Below the pieces are notes generated by a model, which saw only the letters and a program-made list of their open reading frames with translations, ran no database searches and was not told the DNA's origin. From positions 43,826 through 107,825 of the forward strand of contig NZ_SKCH01000012.1 of assembly GCF_005434945.1 (NCBI RefSeq): a DNA stretch of 64,000 bases. Reading direction: 5' to 3'. The translations under genes and the position numbers were made by a program. The stretch's first letter is position 1, and each line of letters begins with the position of its first letter. Shown piece by piece: positions 37,179 to 47,581 of the stretch. This DNA comes from Prescottella subtropica. GTDB lineage: Bacteria; Actinomycetota; Actinomycetes; Mycobacteriales; Mycobacteriaceae.

Positions 37179-37747
37179 GACAGGAGGGCCTGGACGAGCG
37201 AGTCCTGCATCCACGTCAACCAGTGGTAGACGTCGAGGTGCGGGGCGCGCGGGTCGTCCTCCTCGAGTTCGTCGGGGGTGTCGGCGTCGATGCCGATGTT
37301 GGTGCCGAGGGCGAGGCGGACGTCGTTGAGTCCGGCGAGCCACGCGTCGGCCTGTTCGGGGGTGAGGGCGATCTTGCCGCCGTCGACGGGCACGGTCCGC
37401 AGGATCACCGATCCGGCGGCGACCTTGTCGTCGATGATGTCCGGTTCGTGGAGGCTGCGCAGGCCGCTGTTGACGTTGGCCTGTTCGGGGTCGGCGGGGG
37501 TGTCGCCGTCGGTGCGCTGGAAGTCCGGCAGCAGCCGCGCCAGCACCGCATCGTCCGGTGTCTCGGTGTTGCCGGTCCGCATGCCGGTGAGGGCGGCGAG
37601 TTCGTCGGTGGGGGCGGAGGCGGCCCGCTCCTCGAGCAGTCCGGTCACCGAGGTGACGAGGGACCGCAGGACGGCCGCCTCGTGTGCGTCCATCTCGGAG
37701 CGCAGTTTCATTCCGCCGAGCGAGTTCTTCCTCGTCCAAGTCCGCAC
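37175..37747 (-). CDS. DUF2017 family protein (Rv1332 type)
   Basis: A 190-aa actinobacterial protein found next to clpS. The visible pattern is MDAHEAAVLRSLVTSVTGLL at the start, LRSLHEPDIIDDKVAAGSVI in the middle and LDVYHWLTWMQDSLVQALL at the end. No catalytic motif is evident. GTG 37747 is taken as start (RTWTRKN). It may assist Clp proteolysis, judged only from constant linkage to clpS. Confidence 0.8.
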   Translation of the reverse strand: MRTWTRKNSLGGMKLRSEMDAHEAAVLRSLVTSVTGLLEERAASAPTDELAALTGMRTGNTETPDDAVLARLLPDFQRTDGDTPADPEQANVNSGLRSLHEPDIIDDKVAAGSVILRTVPVDGGKIALTPEQADAWLAGLNDVRLALGTNIGIDADTPDELEEDDPRAPHLDVYHWLTWMQDSLVQALLS

Positions 37748-37803
37748 GTCGTGTACCCGGTATTCCTTACGGTTGCGATGAATGAGTGGGTGGGTGGGGT
37801 GTT

Positions 37804-38157
37804 CTAGCTGCTGTCGCGCTGCATGGTGGCCCACAGGCCGGCGGCGTGCAGTTTGCGGACGTCGTTCTCGACCTTGTCGCGGGAGCCGCTGGAGACGACG
37901 GCCTTGCCTTCCTTGTGGACCTGCATCATCAGGTCCGTCGCCTTGGCTTTGCTGTAGCCGAACAGCTTCTGGAAGATGTACGTCACGTAGTGCATGAGGT
38001 TGACGGGGTCGTCCCAGACGACGGTCACCCACGGCCGGTCCAGCGCCTCGACACTCTCCTCGATCTCGGCCTCGGCGGGCGAGAGCTGCGGCGTCGCGGC
38101 AGGCATCTTGGCCACCGGGACGGCGGTGGGGAGAGTCATCGTGGGGCACGGCACCAT
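37804..38157 (-). CDS. clpS: ATP-dependent Clp protease adaptor ClpS
   Basis: A 117-aa adaptor that delivers N-degron substrates to ClpC/ClpA-ClpP. The core is [20 protein letters not shown] (Asp-Asp-Pro-Val-Asn motif) followed by [20 protein letters not shown]. The start at ATG 38157 is chosen because it lies six bases after TACTCT (leaderless layout); ATG 38139 is an alternative. It is divergent from pncB. Confidence 0.93.
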   Translation of the reverse strand: MVPCPTMTLPTAVPVAKMPAATPQLSPAEAEIEESVEALDRPWVTVVWDDPVNLMHYVTYIFQKLFGYSKAKATDLMMQVHKEGKAVVSSGSRDKVENDVRKLHAAGLWATMQRDSS

Positions 38158-38257
38158 GGGTCCAGAGTACGACCTGGGCCTCGAACTCGACACCCGCGTC
38201 CGGTGCCCGGATCGTAAAGTCGACCACGTGGTCGACCCCGACGAAAAGGACACCGGC

Positions 38258-39556
38258 ATGCCCGTGAGCACGGCTCTGTTCACCGACCAGTACGAACTGA
38301 CGATGCTCGAGGCGGCCCTCGCGGACGGCTCCGCGCACCGGCCGTGCAGCTTCGAGGTGTTCGCCCGGCGGCTGCCGGACGGACGTCGCTACGGGGTGGC
38401 CGGCGGCACGGGACGGCTGCCGGACGCGTTGGCGCGCTTCCGGTTCGGTGAGGAGGAGTTGGACGTCGTCGCCCGGTTCCTGGCGCCGTCGACGGTGGAG
38501 TGGCTGCGCGGGTACCGGTTCTCCGGCGACATCGACGGCTACCGGGAGGGTGAACTGTATTTCCCGGGGTCGCCGATCCTGTCGGTCCGTGGCACGTTCG
38601 CCGAGTGTGTCCTGCTCGAGACGTTGGTGTTGTCGATCCTCAATCACGACAGTGCGATCGCGTCGGCGGCGGCCCGCATGGTCAGTGCCGCGGACGGGCG
38701 CCGGATGATCGAGATGGGGTCGCGTCGGACCCACGAGGAGTCGGCGGTGTCGGCGGCTCGCGCTGCGTATCTGGCGGGGTTCGATGCGACGTCGAATCTG
38801 GAGGCGGTGCGCCGGCACGGGGTGCCGGGTGCGGGGACGAGCGCGCACGCGTTCACGCTGCTGCACACGACGGCGGCCGGCCCGGACGAGGTGGCGGCGT
38901 TCCGGGCGCAGGTGGCGGCGTTGGGGGCGGGCACGACGCTGCTGGTCGACACGTACGACATCCGCCGCGGGGTGGAGAACGCGATCGCGGCGGCGGGCAC
39001 CGGACTCGGTGGGGTGCGGATCGATTCGGGCGATCTGGGGGTGCTGGCCCGGCAGGTCCGCGATCAGCTGGACGGGCTGGGTGCGGCGAGCACGAAGATC
39101 GTGGTCTCCGGAGATCTGGACGAGTATGCGATCGCGGCGCTGCGGGCCGAGCCGGTCGACACGTACGGGGTCGGCACGTCGCTGGTCACCGGGTCGGGCG
39201 CCCCGACGGCCGGGATGGTCTACAAGCTCGTCGAGGTCGACGGGGTGCCGGTGGCCAAGCGCAGCACCCACAAGCAGTCGCAGGGGGCCGCGAAGCGGGC
39301 GGTCCGGCTGAGCCGGCCGTCGGGCACGATCGTCGAGGAGGTCCTCTACCGGGCCGGCTCCCCCGTCCCGGACGGCGGCGGTCTCGAGGTGCGGGAGTTG
39401 CTGACGCCGATGGTGCGCGGCGGCGACGTCGTGGACGGGTTGCCGACACTCGACGACGCCCGCGCGCTGCTGGCCCGCAATCTGGTGAGCCTGCCGTGGG
39501 AGGGCCTCAAGCTGTCCCGCGGCGAGGCGGCCGTGCCGACGCGGTTCGCGGGCTGA
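38258..39556 (+). CDS. pncB: Nicotinate phosphoribosyltransferase
   Basis: A 432-aa enzyme of NAD salvage that makes nicotinate mononucleotide from nicotinate, PRPP and [60 protein letters not shown] and [20 protein letters not shown] are family motifs. AAAGGA lies upstream of ATG 38258. pncA follows after 25 bases, so the two consecutive steps from nicotinamide are encoded together. Confidence 0.94.
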   Translation: MPVSTALFTDQYELTMLEAALADGSAHRPCSFEVFARRLPDGRRYGVAGGTGRLPDALARFRFGEEELDVVARFLAPSTVEWLRGYRFSGDIDGYREGELYFPGSPILSVRGTFAECVLLETLVLSILNHDSAIASAAARMVSAADGRRMIEMGSRRTHEESAVSAARAAYLAGFDATSNLEAVRRHGVPGAGTSAHAFTLLHTTAAGPDEVAAFRAQVAALGAGTTLLVDTYDIRRGVENAIAAAGTGLGGVRIDSGDLGVLARQVRDQLDGLGAASTKIVVSGDLDEYAIAALRAEPVDTYGVGTSLVTGSGAPTAGMVYKLVEVDGVPVAKRSTHKQSQGAAKRAVRLSRPSGTIVEEVLYRAGSPVPDGGGLEVRELLTPMVRGGDVVDGLPTLDDARALLARNLVSLPWEGLKLSRGEAAVPTRFAG

Positions 39557-39581
39557 GGGTCGCGGCGGGAAGAATGGCGTC

Positions 39582-40190
39582 ATGAGCGGTAAGAGGGCCC
39601 TGGTGATCGTCGACGTCCAGAACGATTTCTGCGAGGGCGGGTCGCTGGCCGTCGCGGGCGGCGCGGCGGTCGCGGAGGCGATCAGCGAGTATCTGGCGTC
39701 GCCGTACCGGCCGAAGTATGCGGCGATCGTCGCGACCGCGGACCGGCACGTCGATCCGGGCCCGCATTTCTCCGACGCCCCCGATTTCCGGCGCAGCTGG
39801 CCGCCGCACTGTGTGGTGGGGACGCCGGGCACCGAGTTCCATCCGGCGCTGGATCTGTCCGAGGTGCGTGAGGTGTTCGGCAAGGGCACCTTCGAGGCCG
39901 CCTATTCGGGGTTCGAGGGTGTCTCCGACGACGGGGACACGCTGTCGGAGTGGCTGCAGGATCACGGTATCGACGCCGTCGACATCGTGGGGATCGCTAC
40001 CGACCACTGTGTGCGGGCGACGGCGATGGACGCCGTCCGTGAGGGCTTCGACGCCCGCGTGCTGCTGGACTACACGGCCGCGGTGTCCCCGGACACCGTG
40101 CGCACCGCACTCGGCGCGATGCAGGACCTCGGTGTCACCCTCGTCGGGTCTGCGGCGGTTCCGGCGCCGCGGCGGCCGCGCCGGCCGTGA
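39582..40190 (+). CDS. pncA: Nicotinamidase / pyrazinamidase
   Basis: A 202-aa amidase that turns nicotinamide into nicotinate, feeding PncB. The catalytic triad is Asp11 (VIVDVQNDFCEGG), Lys101 (FGKGTFEAAYSGFEG) and Cys143 (GIATDHCVRATAMDA). The metal ligands Asp54, His56 and His62 are in ATADRHVDPGPHF. In mycobacteria the same enzyme activates pyrazinamide. The C-terminal 20 residues are Pro/Arg-rich and look like extension. Confidence 0.95.
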   Translation: MSGKRALVIVDVQNDFCEGGSLAVAGGAAVAEAISEYLASPYRPKYAAIVATADRHVDPGPHFSDAPDFRRSWPPHCVVGTPGTEFHPALDLSEVREVFGKGTFEAAYSGFEGVSDDGDTLSEWLQDHGIDAVDIVGIATDHCVRATAMDAVREGFDARVLLDYTAAVSPDTVRTALGAMQDLGVTLVGSAAVPAPRRPRRP

Positions 40191-40228
40191 CGACGTCGGC
40201 GGTGCCGACCATGACGACGTCGGCGGTG
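40188..40228. repeat. Two copies of a 17-base direct repeat
   Basis: TGACGACGTCGGCGGTG occurs at 40188-40204 and again at 40212-40228 between pncA and dinG. The first copy contains the pncA stop codon. It may be a slipped-strand duplication or a paired binding site ahead of the dinG promoter. Confidence 0.5.
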
Positions 40229-40254
40229 TCACTGTCGGCCGCTACCCTGTTGCG

Positions 40255-42315
40255 GTGTCTGCGCGTGAACTGCCGAATGTCCCCGATCTCCTGTCTCTGG
40301 CGGTCCGCTCGCTCGGCGGCAAGGAGCGCCGCAACCAGTTGACGATGGCGTCGGCGGTGGCGCATTCGATCGACACCGGGGAGCATCTGGCGGTGCAGGC
40401 CGGTACGGGTACCGGTAAGTCGCTGGCGTATCTGGTGCCGAGCATCCGGCATGCGGTGGCGTCGGGGCGCACGGTGGTGGTGTCGACGGCGACGATCGCG
40501 TTGCAGCGGCAGTTGGTGGACCGGGATCTGCCGCGGCTCGCGGAGGCGTTGAAACCGGCGCTGGGCCGGTTGCCGCGGTTCGCGATCCTCAAGGGCCGCG
40601 GAAACTATCTGTGCATGAACAAGATTCACACCGGGATGGCGCAGGACACGCCGCCGGAGGAGGAACTGTTCGACGCGTTCGCGATCTCCCGGCTGGGCCG
40701 GGAGGTGCAGCGGCTGACGAAGTGGTCGTCGGACACCGAGACCGGGGACCGGGACGATCTGGTGCCGGGGGTGAGCGAACAGGCGTGGCGTCAGGTGAGT
40801 GTCAGTGCTCGCGAGTGCCTGGGCAAGTCGCGCTGCCCGGTCGGTGAGGACTGTTTCGCGGAGCGGGCCCGCGCAGAGGCGGCGCAGGTGGATGTGGTGG
40901 TCACCAATCATGCGATGCTCGCGATCGACGCGATCTCGGGGATCAAGGTGCTGCCGGAGCACGATGTGGTGGTGATCGACGAGGCGCACGAGCTGGTGGA
41001 TCGGGTCACCGGGGTGGCGACCGCGGAGTTGGCGGCGCCCGCGATCAGCGGTGCGGCCCGGCGGGCGGTGAAGCTGGTCGAGGAGCGGGACGTGGACCGG
41101 TTGGAGGCGACGGCCGAGAACTGGGCGGATCTGCTCGAGCAGTTGCCGGCGGGCCGGTGGGAGTCGCTGCCGGACGGCGTGGGGATGGCGTTGGCGGCGG
41201 TGCGGGACGCGGCGTGGCATGTGCGGACGGCGATCGGTCCGGCGACGCCGGGGATGGCGGCGTCCGATCCGGAGGCGGCGGCGGCACGCAGCGCGGCGCT
41301 CAACGCGATCGACGAGATCCACGACGGCGCGGTGCGGGTGTTGACGGCGTTCGACGAGCCGGATCCGGCGAAACGCACGGACGTGGTGTGGCTGTCGGTC
41401 GAGGAGAATCGCGGCAGTGTCCGCCGGGTGGTGCGGATGGCGCCGCTGTCGGTGGGTGGGCTGTTGCGGGCGAGCCTGTTCGCGGAGTCGACGGTGGTGC
41501 TGACGTCGGCGACGTTGACGGTCGGCGGGTCGTTCGACGGGCTGGCAGTGAACTGGGGGCTGCCGGCGCAATCGTCGTCGCGCACCGATCCGGGGACCGC
41601 GATCGGCAAGGAAGCGCCGTCGGATACGGGTGCGCTGCACTGGAATTCGGTGGACGTGGGATCGCCGTTCGATCATGCGAAGTCGGGGATCATGTATGTG
41701 GCGCGGCATCTGCCGCCGCCGGGCCGGGACGGGTTGTCGCCGGCGTTCCTGGACGAGATCGCGGAGCTGGTGACCGCGGCGGGTGGCCGGACGCTGGGAC
41801 TGTTCTCGTCGATGCGGGCGGCGAAGGCGGCGGCGGAGGCGATGCGGGAACGCCTGGACGTGCCGATCCTGTGTCAGGGCGACGATGCGACGGGCACGCT
41901 GGTGAAGAAGTTCGCTGCCGACGAACCGACGACGCTGTTCGGGACGTTGTCGTTGTGGCAGGGCGTGGACGTGCCGGGGCCGTCGCTGAGTCTGGTGATC
42001 CTGGATCGGATTCCGTTCCCCCGCCCGGACGATCCGCTACTGATGGCGCGGCAGCAGGCGGTGGAGTCCCGCGGCGGCAACGGCTTCCTGTCGGTCGCGG
42101 CGAATCATGCGGCGCTGCTGCTGGCGCAGGGGGTGGGCCGACTGCTGCGCAGCGTCGACGACAAGGGGGTGATCGCCGTCCTCGACTCCCGCCTGGCGAC
42201 GGCCCGCTACGGCGGCTACCTGCGCGCATCCCTGCCCCCGTTCTGGGAAACCGCCGACCCGCAGGTGGTGCGCAAGGCGCTCGAGCGGATCGCGGCGGGG
42301 CGGGCGGCGGGTTAG
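40255..42315 (+). CDS. dinG: DinG-family ATP-dependent helicase (Rv1329c type)
   Basis: A 686-aa superfamily-2 XPD-like helicase. Walker A is QAGTGTGKSLAYL (Lys55) and the DEAH box is VVVIDEAHE (242-245). Four Cys that can hold a [4Fe-4S] cluster are at 120, 188, 194 and 200 (CLGKSRCPVGEDC). C-terminal helicase motifs are TLFGTLSLWQGVDVPGPSLS and AQGVGRLLRS. The enzyme unwinds damaged or structured DNA. GTG 40255 lies six bases after TACCCT, a leaderless layout. Confidence 0.92.
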   Translation: MSARELPNVPDLLSLAVRSLGGKERRNQLTMASAVAHSIDTGEHLAVQAGTGTGKSLAYLVPSIRHAVASGRTVVVSTATIALQRQLVDRDLPRLAEALKPALGRLPRFAILKGRGNYLCMNKIHTGMAQDTPPEEELFDAFAISRLGREVQRLTKWSSDTETGDRDDLVPGVSEQAWRQVSVSARECLGKSRCPVGEDCFAERARAEAAQVDVVVTNHAMLAIDAISGIKVLPEHDVVVIDEAHELVDRVTGVATAELAAPAISGAARRAVKLVEERDVDRLEATAENWADLLEQLPAGRWESLPDGVGMALAAVRDAAWHVRTAIGPATPGMAASDPEAAAARSAALNAIDEIHDGAVRVLTAFDEPDPAKRTDVVWLSVEENRGSVRRVVRMAPLSVGGLLRASLFAESTVVLTSATLTVGGSFDGLAVNWGLPAQSSSRTDPGTAIGKEAPSDTGALHWNSVDVGSPFDHAKSGIMYVARHLPPPGRDGLSPAFLDEIAELVTAAGGRTLGLFSSMRAAKAAAEAMRERLDVPILCQGDDATGTLVKKFAADEPTTLFGTLSLWQGVDVPGPSLSLVILDRIPFPRPDDPLLMARQQAVESRGGNGFLSVAANHAALLLAQGVGRLLRSVDDKGVIAVLDSRLATARYGGYLRASLPPFWETADPQVVRKALERIAAGRAAG

Positions 42316-42365
42316 CGGGGAGTAGTCCACGCGATGACCGTGCCCGACATTCGTGGGAGGTGACG

Positions 42366-42497
42366 ATGCACCGTTCGACCGAGGATGTTCTCGCACACGC
42401 CGACGAACTTGCTCAACGGTTCGAGACCTACGATCCTCGCCCCGAGGACGAGCGCGATCCGATCACGTTGAAAACGCTGTGCGCCGCGAAGTCGTAA
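42366..42497 (+). CDS. Hypothetical 43-aa protein
   Basis: A short frame starting at ATG 42366 with GGGAGGTGACG directly upstream, which argues that it is translated. The product is acidic and helical in look: [20 protein letters not shown], then [16 protein letters not shown] and a short end. I do not recognise it. It might be the first part of a longer family that has been truncated here, or a genuine small protein. It lies between dinG and an opposing antitoxin-like gene, at the left end of the accessory interval. Confidence 0.5.
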   Translation: MHRSTEDVLAHADELAQRFETYDPRPEDERDPITLKTLCAAKS

Positions 42498-42534
42498 GAC
42501 GCACCCTGTGCCGCGAAGTCGCGCACAACAGCGA

Positions 42535-42750
42535 TTACGCCGCCCCGCCCCAGGTTTCCGCGTCCAAGGCCTCGAGCACCGGCGCCGGCCCACATGTGTG
42601 CAGGACGTCGATGGGCCTGGCGCCGGCGAGGTGCGCGTTGGCGCTTTCGAGCCAGGTGCGGGCTGCTTGTTCTCCCCATACGAGCCGCGCGCGGGCCAGC
42701 ACGGGATCATCGGTTCCGCCGTCGGCCGGGCGTGTAGTCGTGGCATCCAT
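42535..42750 (-). CDS. Orphan antitoxin-like protein, MbcA/ParS/Xre C-terminal (DUF2384) type
   Basis: A 71-aa protein. [20 protein letters not shown] followed by [18 protein letters not shown] matches the toxin-binding domain of MbcA/ParS/Xre antitoxins, where a Trp-Leu, an Asn, and Gly-x-x-Pro define the fold. These proteins normally neutralise a neighbouring RES-domain NAD-degrading toxin. No RES gene is present on either side, and the N-terminal DNA-binding part of MbcA is absent or very short. Family call from pattern only. Confidence 0.6.
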   Translation of the reverse strand: MDATTTRPADGGTDDPVLARARLVWGEQAARTWLESANAHLAGARPIDVLHTCGPAPVLEALDAETWGGAA

Positions 42751-42868
42751 GGTTCGTTTCTACCGACCGCCGGCGCCGCACGGAAGCGCCACCCTCACCC
42801 TTCGGACCAACCCGTCACCTGGCCCCGATCCCCTGCCCCGTCGCGCGGCCCGGTCCTATGCTCGGGCG

Positions 42869-43785
<917 letters not shown>

Positions 43786-43789
<4 letters not shown>

Positions 43790-45432
43790 CGGCGGCCACG
43801 ACGGATCGGGTGGTGCCGCGGCCCGTCGAGTCGGGGGCGGCCGATCCGTTGGCGGGGACGGGGACGTTGATCCGGTTGGCGTTGCGGATCGACCGGGTCC
43901 GGTTGCCGGCGTGGGTGATCGCGGTCGGCGGGTCGACGGTGCTGTTGGCGTCGAGCTATTCGACCCTCTACCCCACCGCGGAGGCGCGGCAGGCGCGTGG
44001 CGCGCTGATCGAGTCGCCGGCGGCGACGGCGATGGCCGGCCCCGGTTACGGGCTGTCGGACTATTCGCTGGGCGCGATGGTCGCGAACGAGATCGCCGGC
44101 ATGACGATGGTGGCGGTCGCGATCATGTCGGTGCTGCTGGTGACACTGCATCTGCGGACGGAGGAGGAGTCGGGTCGCGCGGAGATGCTGCGGGCGTCGG
44201 TGGTGGGCCGGTTCGCGCCGATCACGTCGGGACTGGTGGTGGTGCTGCTGGCGAATGTGCTGATCGGGTTGGTCCTGGGTGTGGGGTTGACGGCGGTCGG
44301 GTTGCCGGCCTCCGGATCGTGGATTCTGGCGGCCGCGGTGGTCACGGTGGGTCTGACGTTCGGGGCCACATCGGCGCTGTTCTCACAGCTCACCGAACAT
44401 GCGCGGGCCGCGAGCGGGCTCGGCCTGGTGGCGGTGGCGTTCGCGTATCTGCTGCGGGCGATCGGGGATGTCGTCGCGAAGGAGGACGGCAGTGTGTGGT
44501 CGTGGCTGTCCCCGATCGGGTGGGGGCAGGCGACCGCCGCGTACGTCGACGACCGCTGGTGTCCGCTGCTCCTCGGTGTCGCGGCGGCGGTGATCGGGGT
44601 GGCGGCGGCGTATGCGGTGGTGGGCCGACGCGATGTGGGCGGCGGACTGGTCGCGCCACGCGGCGGCCGGCCGCGGGCGACGCGGGCGCTGTCCGGGATG
44701 GCGGCGTTGACGGCGCGGATGCAGCGCGGTCAGGTGCTCGCGTGGACCCTCGGGGTGATCGCGCTGGCCTTCCCGATCGGGGCGCTCGGTCAGCAGGTGG
44801 CCGAGTTCGTCGACCAGGATCCGCGGCTGTCGGGACTGCTGCCGGGCGGTGAGGGCAATGCCGCGCAGGGCGCGTTCGCGTTGTATCTGGTGTTCCTGAC
44901 GGTGATGGCGTGCATGTATGCGACGACGGCGGTGCAGGCGGCGCGGGGTGAGGAGACGTCGGGTCGCGCCGAGGACGTGTTGTCGACGCCGGTGTCGCGG
45001 TGGCGGTGGCTGGGCACGCAACTGGCAGTGCTCACGGTCGCGACGATGCTGATCGTGGTGGCGGCGGGTGCGGCGATGGGGACGACGGCGGCGGCGACAC
45101 TGCACGACGGGTCGATGTTCGGCCGACTGGTGGGGGCGGCCGCGAATCTGCTGCCGGCGACGCTGACGGTGATCGGGGTGGCGGCCGTCGTCTACGCGTG
45201 GGCGCCGCGGTTCCTCGCGATCGTGTGGGTGTATCTCGGGTATCTGCTGGTGATCGGTATGTTCCTGGAGGTGCTGCCGGATTGGACGGGGTGGGCGTCA
45301 CCGTTCCATTTCACCCCGAACATGCCGGCCGACGCGTTCGACGTGGTCCCGCTGATCGTGCTGTCGGTGCTCGCGGTCGTGTTGTATGCGCTGGCGCTGG
45401 CCGGGTTCCGGCGCCGTGACGTCCCGTCCTGA
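43786..45432 (+). CDS. ABC-2 type exporter permease
   Basis: A 548-aa protein with about 12 hydrophobic segments in two similar halves, the usual form of the antibiotic-exporter permease partner. [17 protein letters not shown] near the N-terminus and [19 protein letters not shown], which is mirrored by [20 protein letters not shown] in the second half, mark the internal duplication. Substrate not known. Toxic lipids, antibiotics or peptides are possible. gabT starts 20 bases downstream and may be co-transcribed. Confidence 0.86.
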
Positions 45433-45452
45433 TCTGCTCTGGGAGGTTCCCC

Positions 45453-46805
45453 GTGTCCGACGTCGACTATCGACTCCCCCAGCAACGACGACTGCTCACC
45501 GAGTTGCCCGGTCCCCGCTCGCGGGCGTTGGCGGCACGCCGCGCGGCGGCGGTCGGGGCGTGTGTGGCGTCGACGGTTCCGGTGTATGCGGCGGACGCGG
45601 ACGGCGGGGTGATCGTCGACGTGGACGGCAACACGTTGATCGATCTGGGGTCGGGGATCGCGGTGACGGGGGCGGGCGGCTCGAATGCGGCGGTGGCGGC
45701 GGCGGTGGCCGAGCAGGCGGCCCGGTTCACGCACACGTGTTTCATGGTGACCCCGTACGAGGGGTATGTGGCGGTGTGTGAGCGGTTGGTGGAGTTGACG
45801 CCGGGCGACCACGACAAGCGGGCGGTGTTGTTCAACAGTGGTGCGGAGGCGGTGGAGAACGCGGTGAAGATCGCCCGCCGTGCGACGGGCCGGGATGCGG
45901 TGGTGGCGTTCGATCACGGCTATCACGGGCGGACGAATCTGACGATGGCGTTGACGGCGAAGAACATGCCGTATCGGGACGGGTTCGGGCCGTTCGCGCC
46001 GGAGGTGTATCGGGCGCCGATGTCGTATCCGTTCCGGGAGGGCCGCAACCCGGACGGTAGCGCGGTGACGGGTGTGCAGGGGGCGCGGCGGGCGATCGCG
46101 ATGATGGACAAGCAGGTGGGGGCGGATCGGATCGCGGCGATCGTGCTCGAGCCGATCCAGGGTGAGGGCGGTTTCGTCGTTCCGGCACCGGGTTTCGTGC
46201 CGACGCTGGTGGAGTGGGCGCACGCGCACGGCATCGTGTTCGTGGCCGACGAGATCCAGACGGGGTTCGCCCGCACGGGTGACTGGTTCGCGTGCGAGCA
46301 CGAGGGTGTGGTGCCGGATCTGGTGACGGTGGCGAAGGGGATCGCGTCGGGGTTGCCGTTGTCGGCGGTGGTGGGCCGCGCCGAGTTGATCGACGCCGTG
46401 CATGCCGGCGGGCTGGGCGGTACGTACGGCGGGAATCCGGTGGCCTGTGCGGCGGCGTCGGCGACGCTCGAGCAGATGTGGGATCTGAACCTGTGCGGTC
46501 GGGCCCGGCACATCGAGGAGGTGGCACGGCCGCGGTTGCAGGCGCTGGCCGACGCCTCCGACATCGTCGGGGAGGTGCGGGGCCGTGGCGCGATGCTGGC
46601 GATCGAGTTCGTCCGCCCCGGCACCCGCGAACCGAACCCGGAGGCCACGAAAGCGATTGCCGCCCACGCCCTGCACCGCGGCGTCGTCGTGCTGACGTGC
46701 GGCACCTACGGCAACGTCGTGCGTCTGCTGCCGCCGCTCGTGATGCCCGATGCGCTGCTCCTCGAAGGACTCGATGCGCTGGAAGACGCAGTGCGCGCGG
46801 TCTGA
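45453..46805 (+). CDS. gabT: 4-aminobutyrate aminotransferase
   Basis: A 450-aa class-III PLP aminotransferase. The PLP lysine is Lys295 in TVAKGIASGLPLSAVVGR, FNSGAEAVENAVKIARRATG is the cofactor phosphate site and FVADEIQTGFARTG the Asp region. It moves the amino group of GABA to 2-oxoglutarate, giving succinate semialdehyde. GTG 45453 has GGGAGG upstream. No succinate-semialdehyde dehydrogenase gene is adjacent. The gene ends just before a long palindrome. Confidence 0.88.
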   Translation: MSDVDYRLPQQRRLLTELPGPRSRALAARRAAAVGACVASTVPVYAADADGGVIVDVDGNTLIDLGSGIAVTGAGGSNAAVAAAVAEQAARFTHTCFMVTPYEGYVAVCERLVELTPGDHDKRAVLFNSGAEAVENAVKIARRATGRDAVVAFDHGYHGRTNLTMALTAKNMPYRDGFGPFAPEVYRAPMSYPFREGRNPDGSAVTGVQGARRAIAMMDKQVGADRIAAIVLEPIQGEGGFVVPAPGFVPTLVEWAHAHGIVFVADEIQTGFARTGDWFACEHEGVVPDLVTVAKGIASGLPLSAVVGRAELIDAVHAGGLGGTYGGNPVACAAASATLEQMWDLNLCGRARHIEEVARPRLQALADASDIVGEVRGRGAMLAIEFVRPGTREPNPEATKAIAAHALHRGVVVLTCGTYGNVVRLLPPLVMPDALLLEGLDALEDAVRAV

Positions 46806-46821
46806 CGCGTGGTGCTGCCGC

Positions 46822-46878
46822 CGAACGGGCGGTTGTCCGAGCAACGACCGAGAAGTGTGTCGGACAACCGCCCGTTCG
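46822..46878. repeat. Perfect 19-bp inverted repeat after gabT
   Basis: Arms CGAACGGGCGGTTGTCCGA (46822-46840) and its exact complement (46860-46878) flank a 19-base spacer. It lies 16 bases after the gabT stop codon and may end that transcript. The spacer and arm lengths resemble the 30.1-kb element, and the GGGCGGTTG core is shared with 27.63 kb. Confidence 0.7.
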
Positions 46879-46911
46879 AGCATCGCATCAGCCCCGGGTC
46901 GGTCGCCGGGG

Positions 46912-47130
46912 TCACGACTCCGCTCGGTCTTGAATCTCTGCAACGGCACGCGCGACCGCTTCGTCTGCGGTCATTTCCCCGGTGAGGACGGCGCGGGCGC
47001 AGGCTTCGGCGGTCCCGGTCATCCGTAGTCCGTCGAGTTCGAGGCCGACGCGGATACCGGCGATCGTCCGTTCGATCTCGTCGACGGAGAGTTGGCGGCG
47101 CGGTGCACGATTCATGGGAGGCATGTTCAC
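46912..47130 (-). CDS. Orphan VbhA-type antitoxin-like protein
   Basis: A 72-aa protein. SVDEIERTIAGIRVGLELDG followed by ACARAVLTGEMTADEAVARA matches the antitoxin VbhA domain, whose helix inhibits Fic AMP-transferases. The GTG at 47130 is chosen as start because AGGAG lies nine bases upstream; ATGs at 47124 and 47115 are alternatives. No Fic gene is found nearby, so it is either solitary or acts on a toxin elsewhere. Similar solitary genes are common in rhodococci as far as I recall. Confidence 0.6.
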   Translation of the reverse strand: MNMPPMNRAPRRQLSVDEIERTIAGIRVGLELDGLRMTGTAEACARAVLTGEMTADEAVARAVAEIQDRAES

Positions 47131-47581
47131 GGCGTGGGACTCCTGTCGCTGATCTGACGGCTGTCGTCCACCCTGCCCCACCCCGAGACCGACGCGTCCC
47201 GCAGTGCGTCACGACCACGATCACAGCGTCGTCACGCAGGCGGTGGGCCACTGCAGATCGAGTGAACAGCGACGAGGCCGGCGCCGGCTTCAATCGAGTC
47301 GAGGTTCTCCCGGTTGCGGTCACGGTCGAGTCTGCTGTCGCATTCATGCCGCCAGTGGCGGCAGTGCGGTACGGAGGGGCGGAACTACAGGACCGGGTAG
47401 CTGTTCCCAGGGCGTCGCCTCGCGAGATCCGCGGACTTCGCCGCGAAGCAAAGTCGATAGTAAGCGCCACTTATTACCTTGGCTGCACCTCGAGCAGTCG
47501 ACCATCCACGCAAGCCGGGCACACGCACTTGAAGGCGGCTATCCCCAGGTCAGCGCGATGCAACTATAACAACCGTTAGGT
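47131..47581. other. Non-coding stretch, lower GC than surroundings
   Basis: No convincing gene is visible in these 451 bases; the open frames are Arg-rich or have no ribosome binding site. The base composition is less GC-rich than the flanks and the right part contains A/T-rich runs such as ACTTATTACC and CAACTATAACAACC. It separates the VbhA-like gene (-) from the peptide operon (+) and probably holds control sequences of both. Confidence 0.5.

Noticed and set aside
47103..47579. A 158-codon plus-strand frame in the gap before the peptide operon
   Set aside because: There is no ribosome binding site, the start lies inside the VbhA-like gene, and the product is Arg-rich and without motif.
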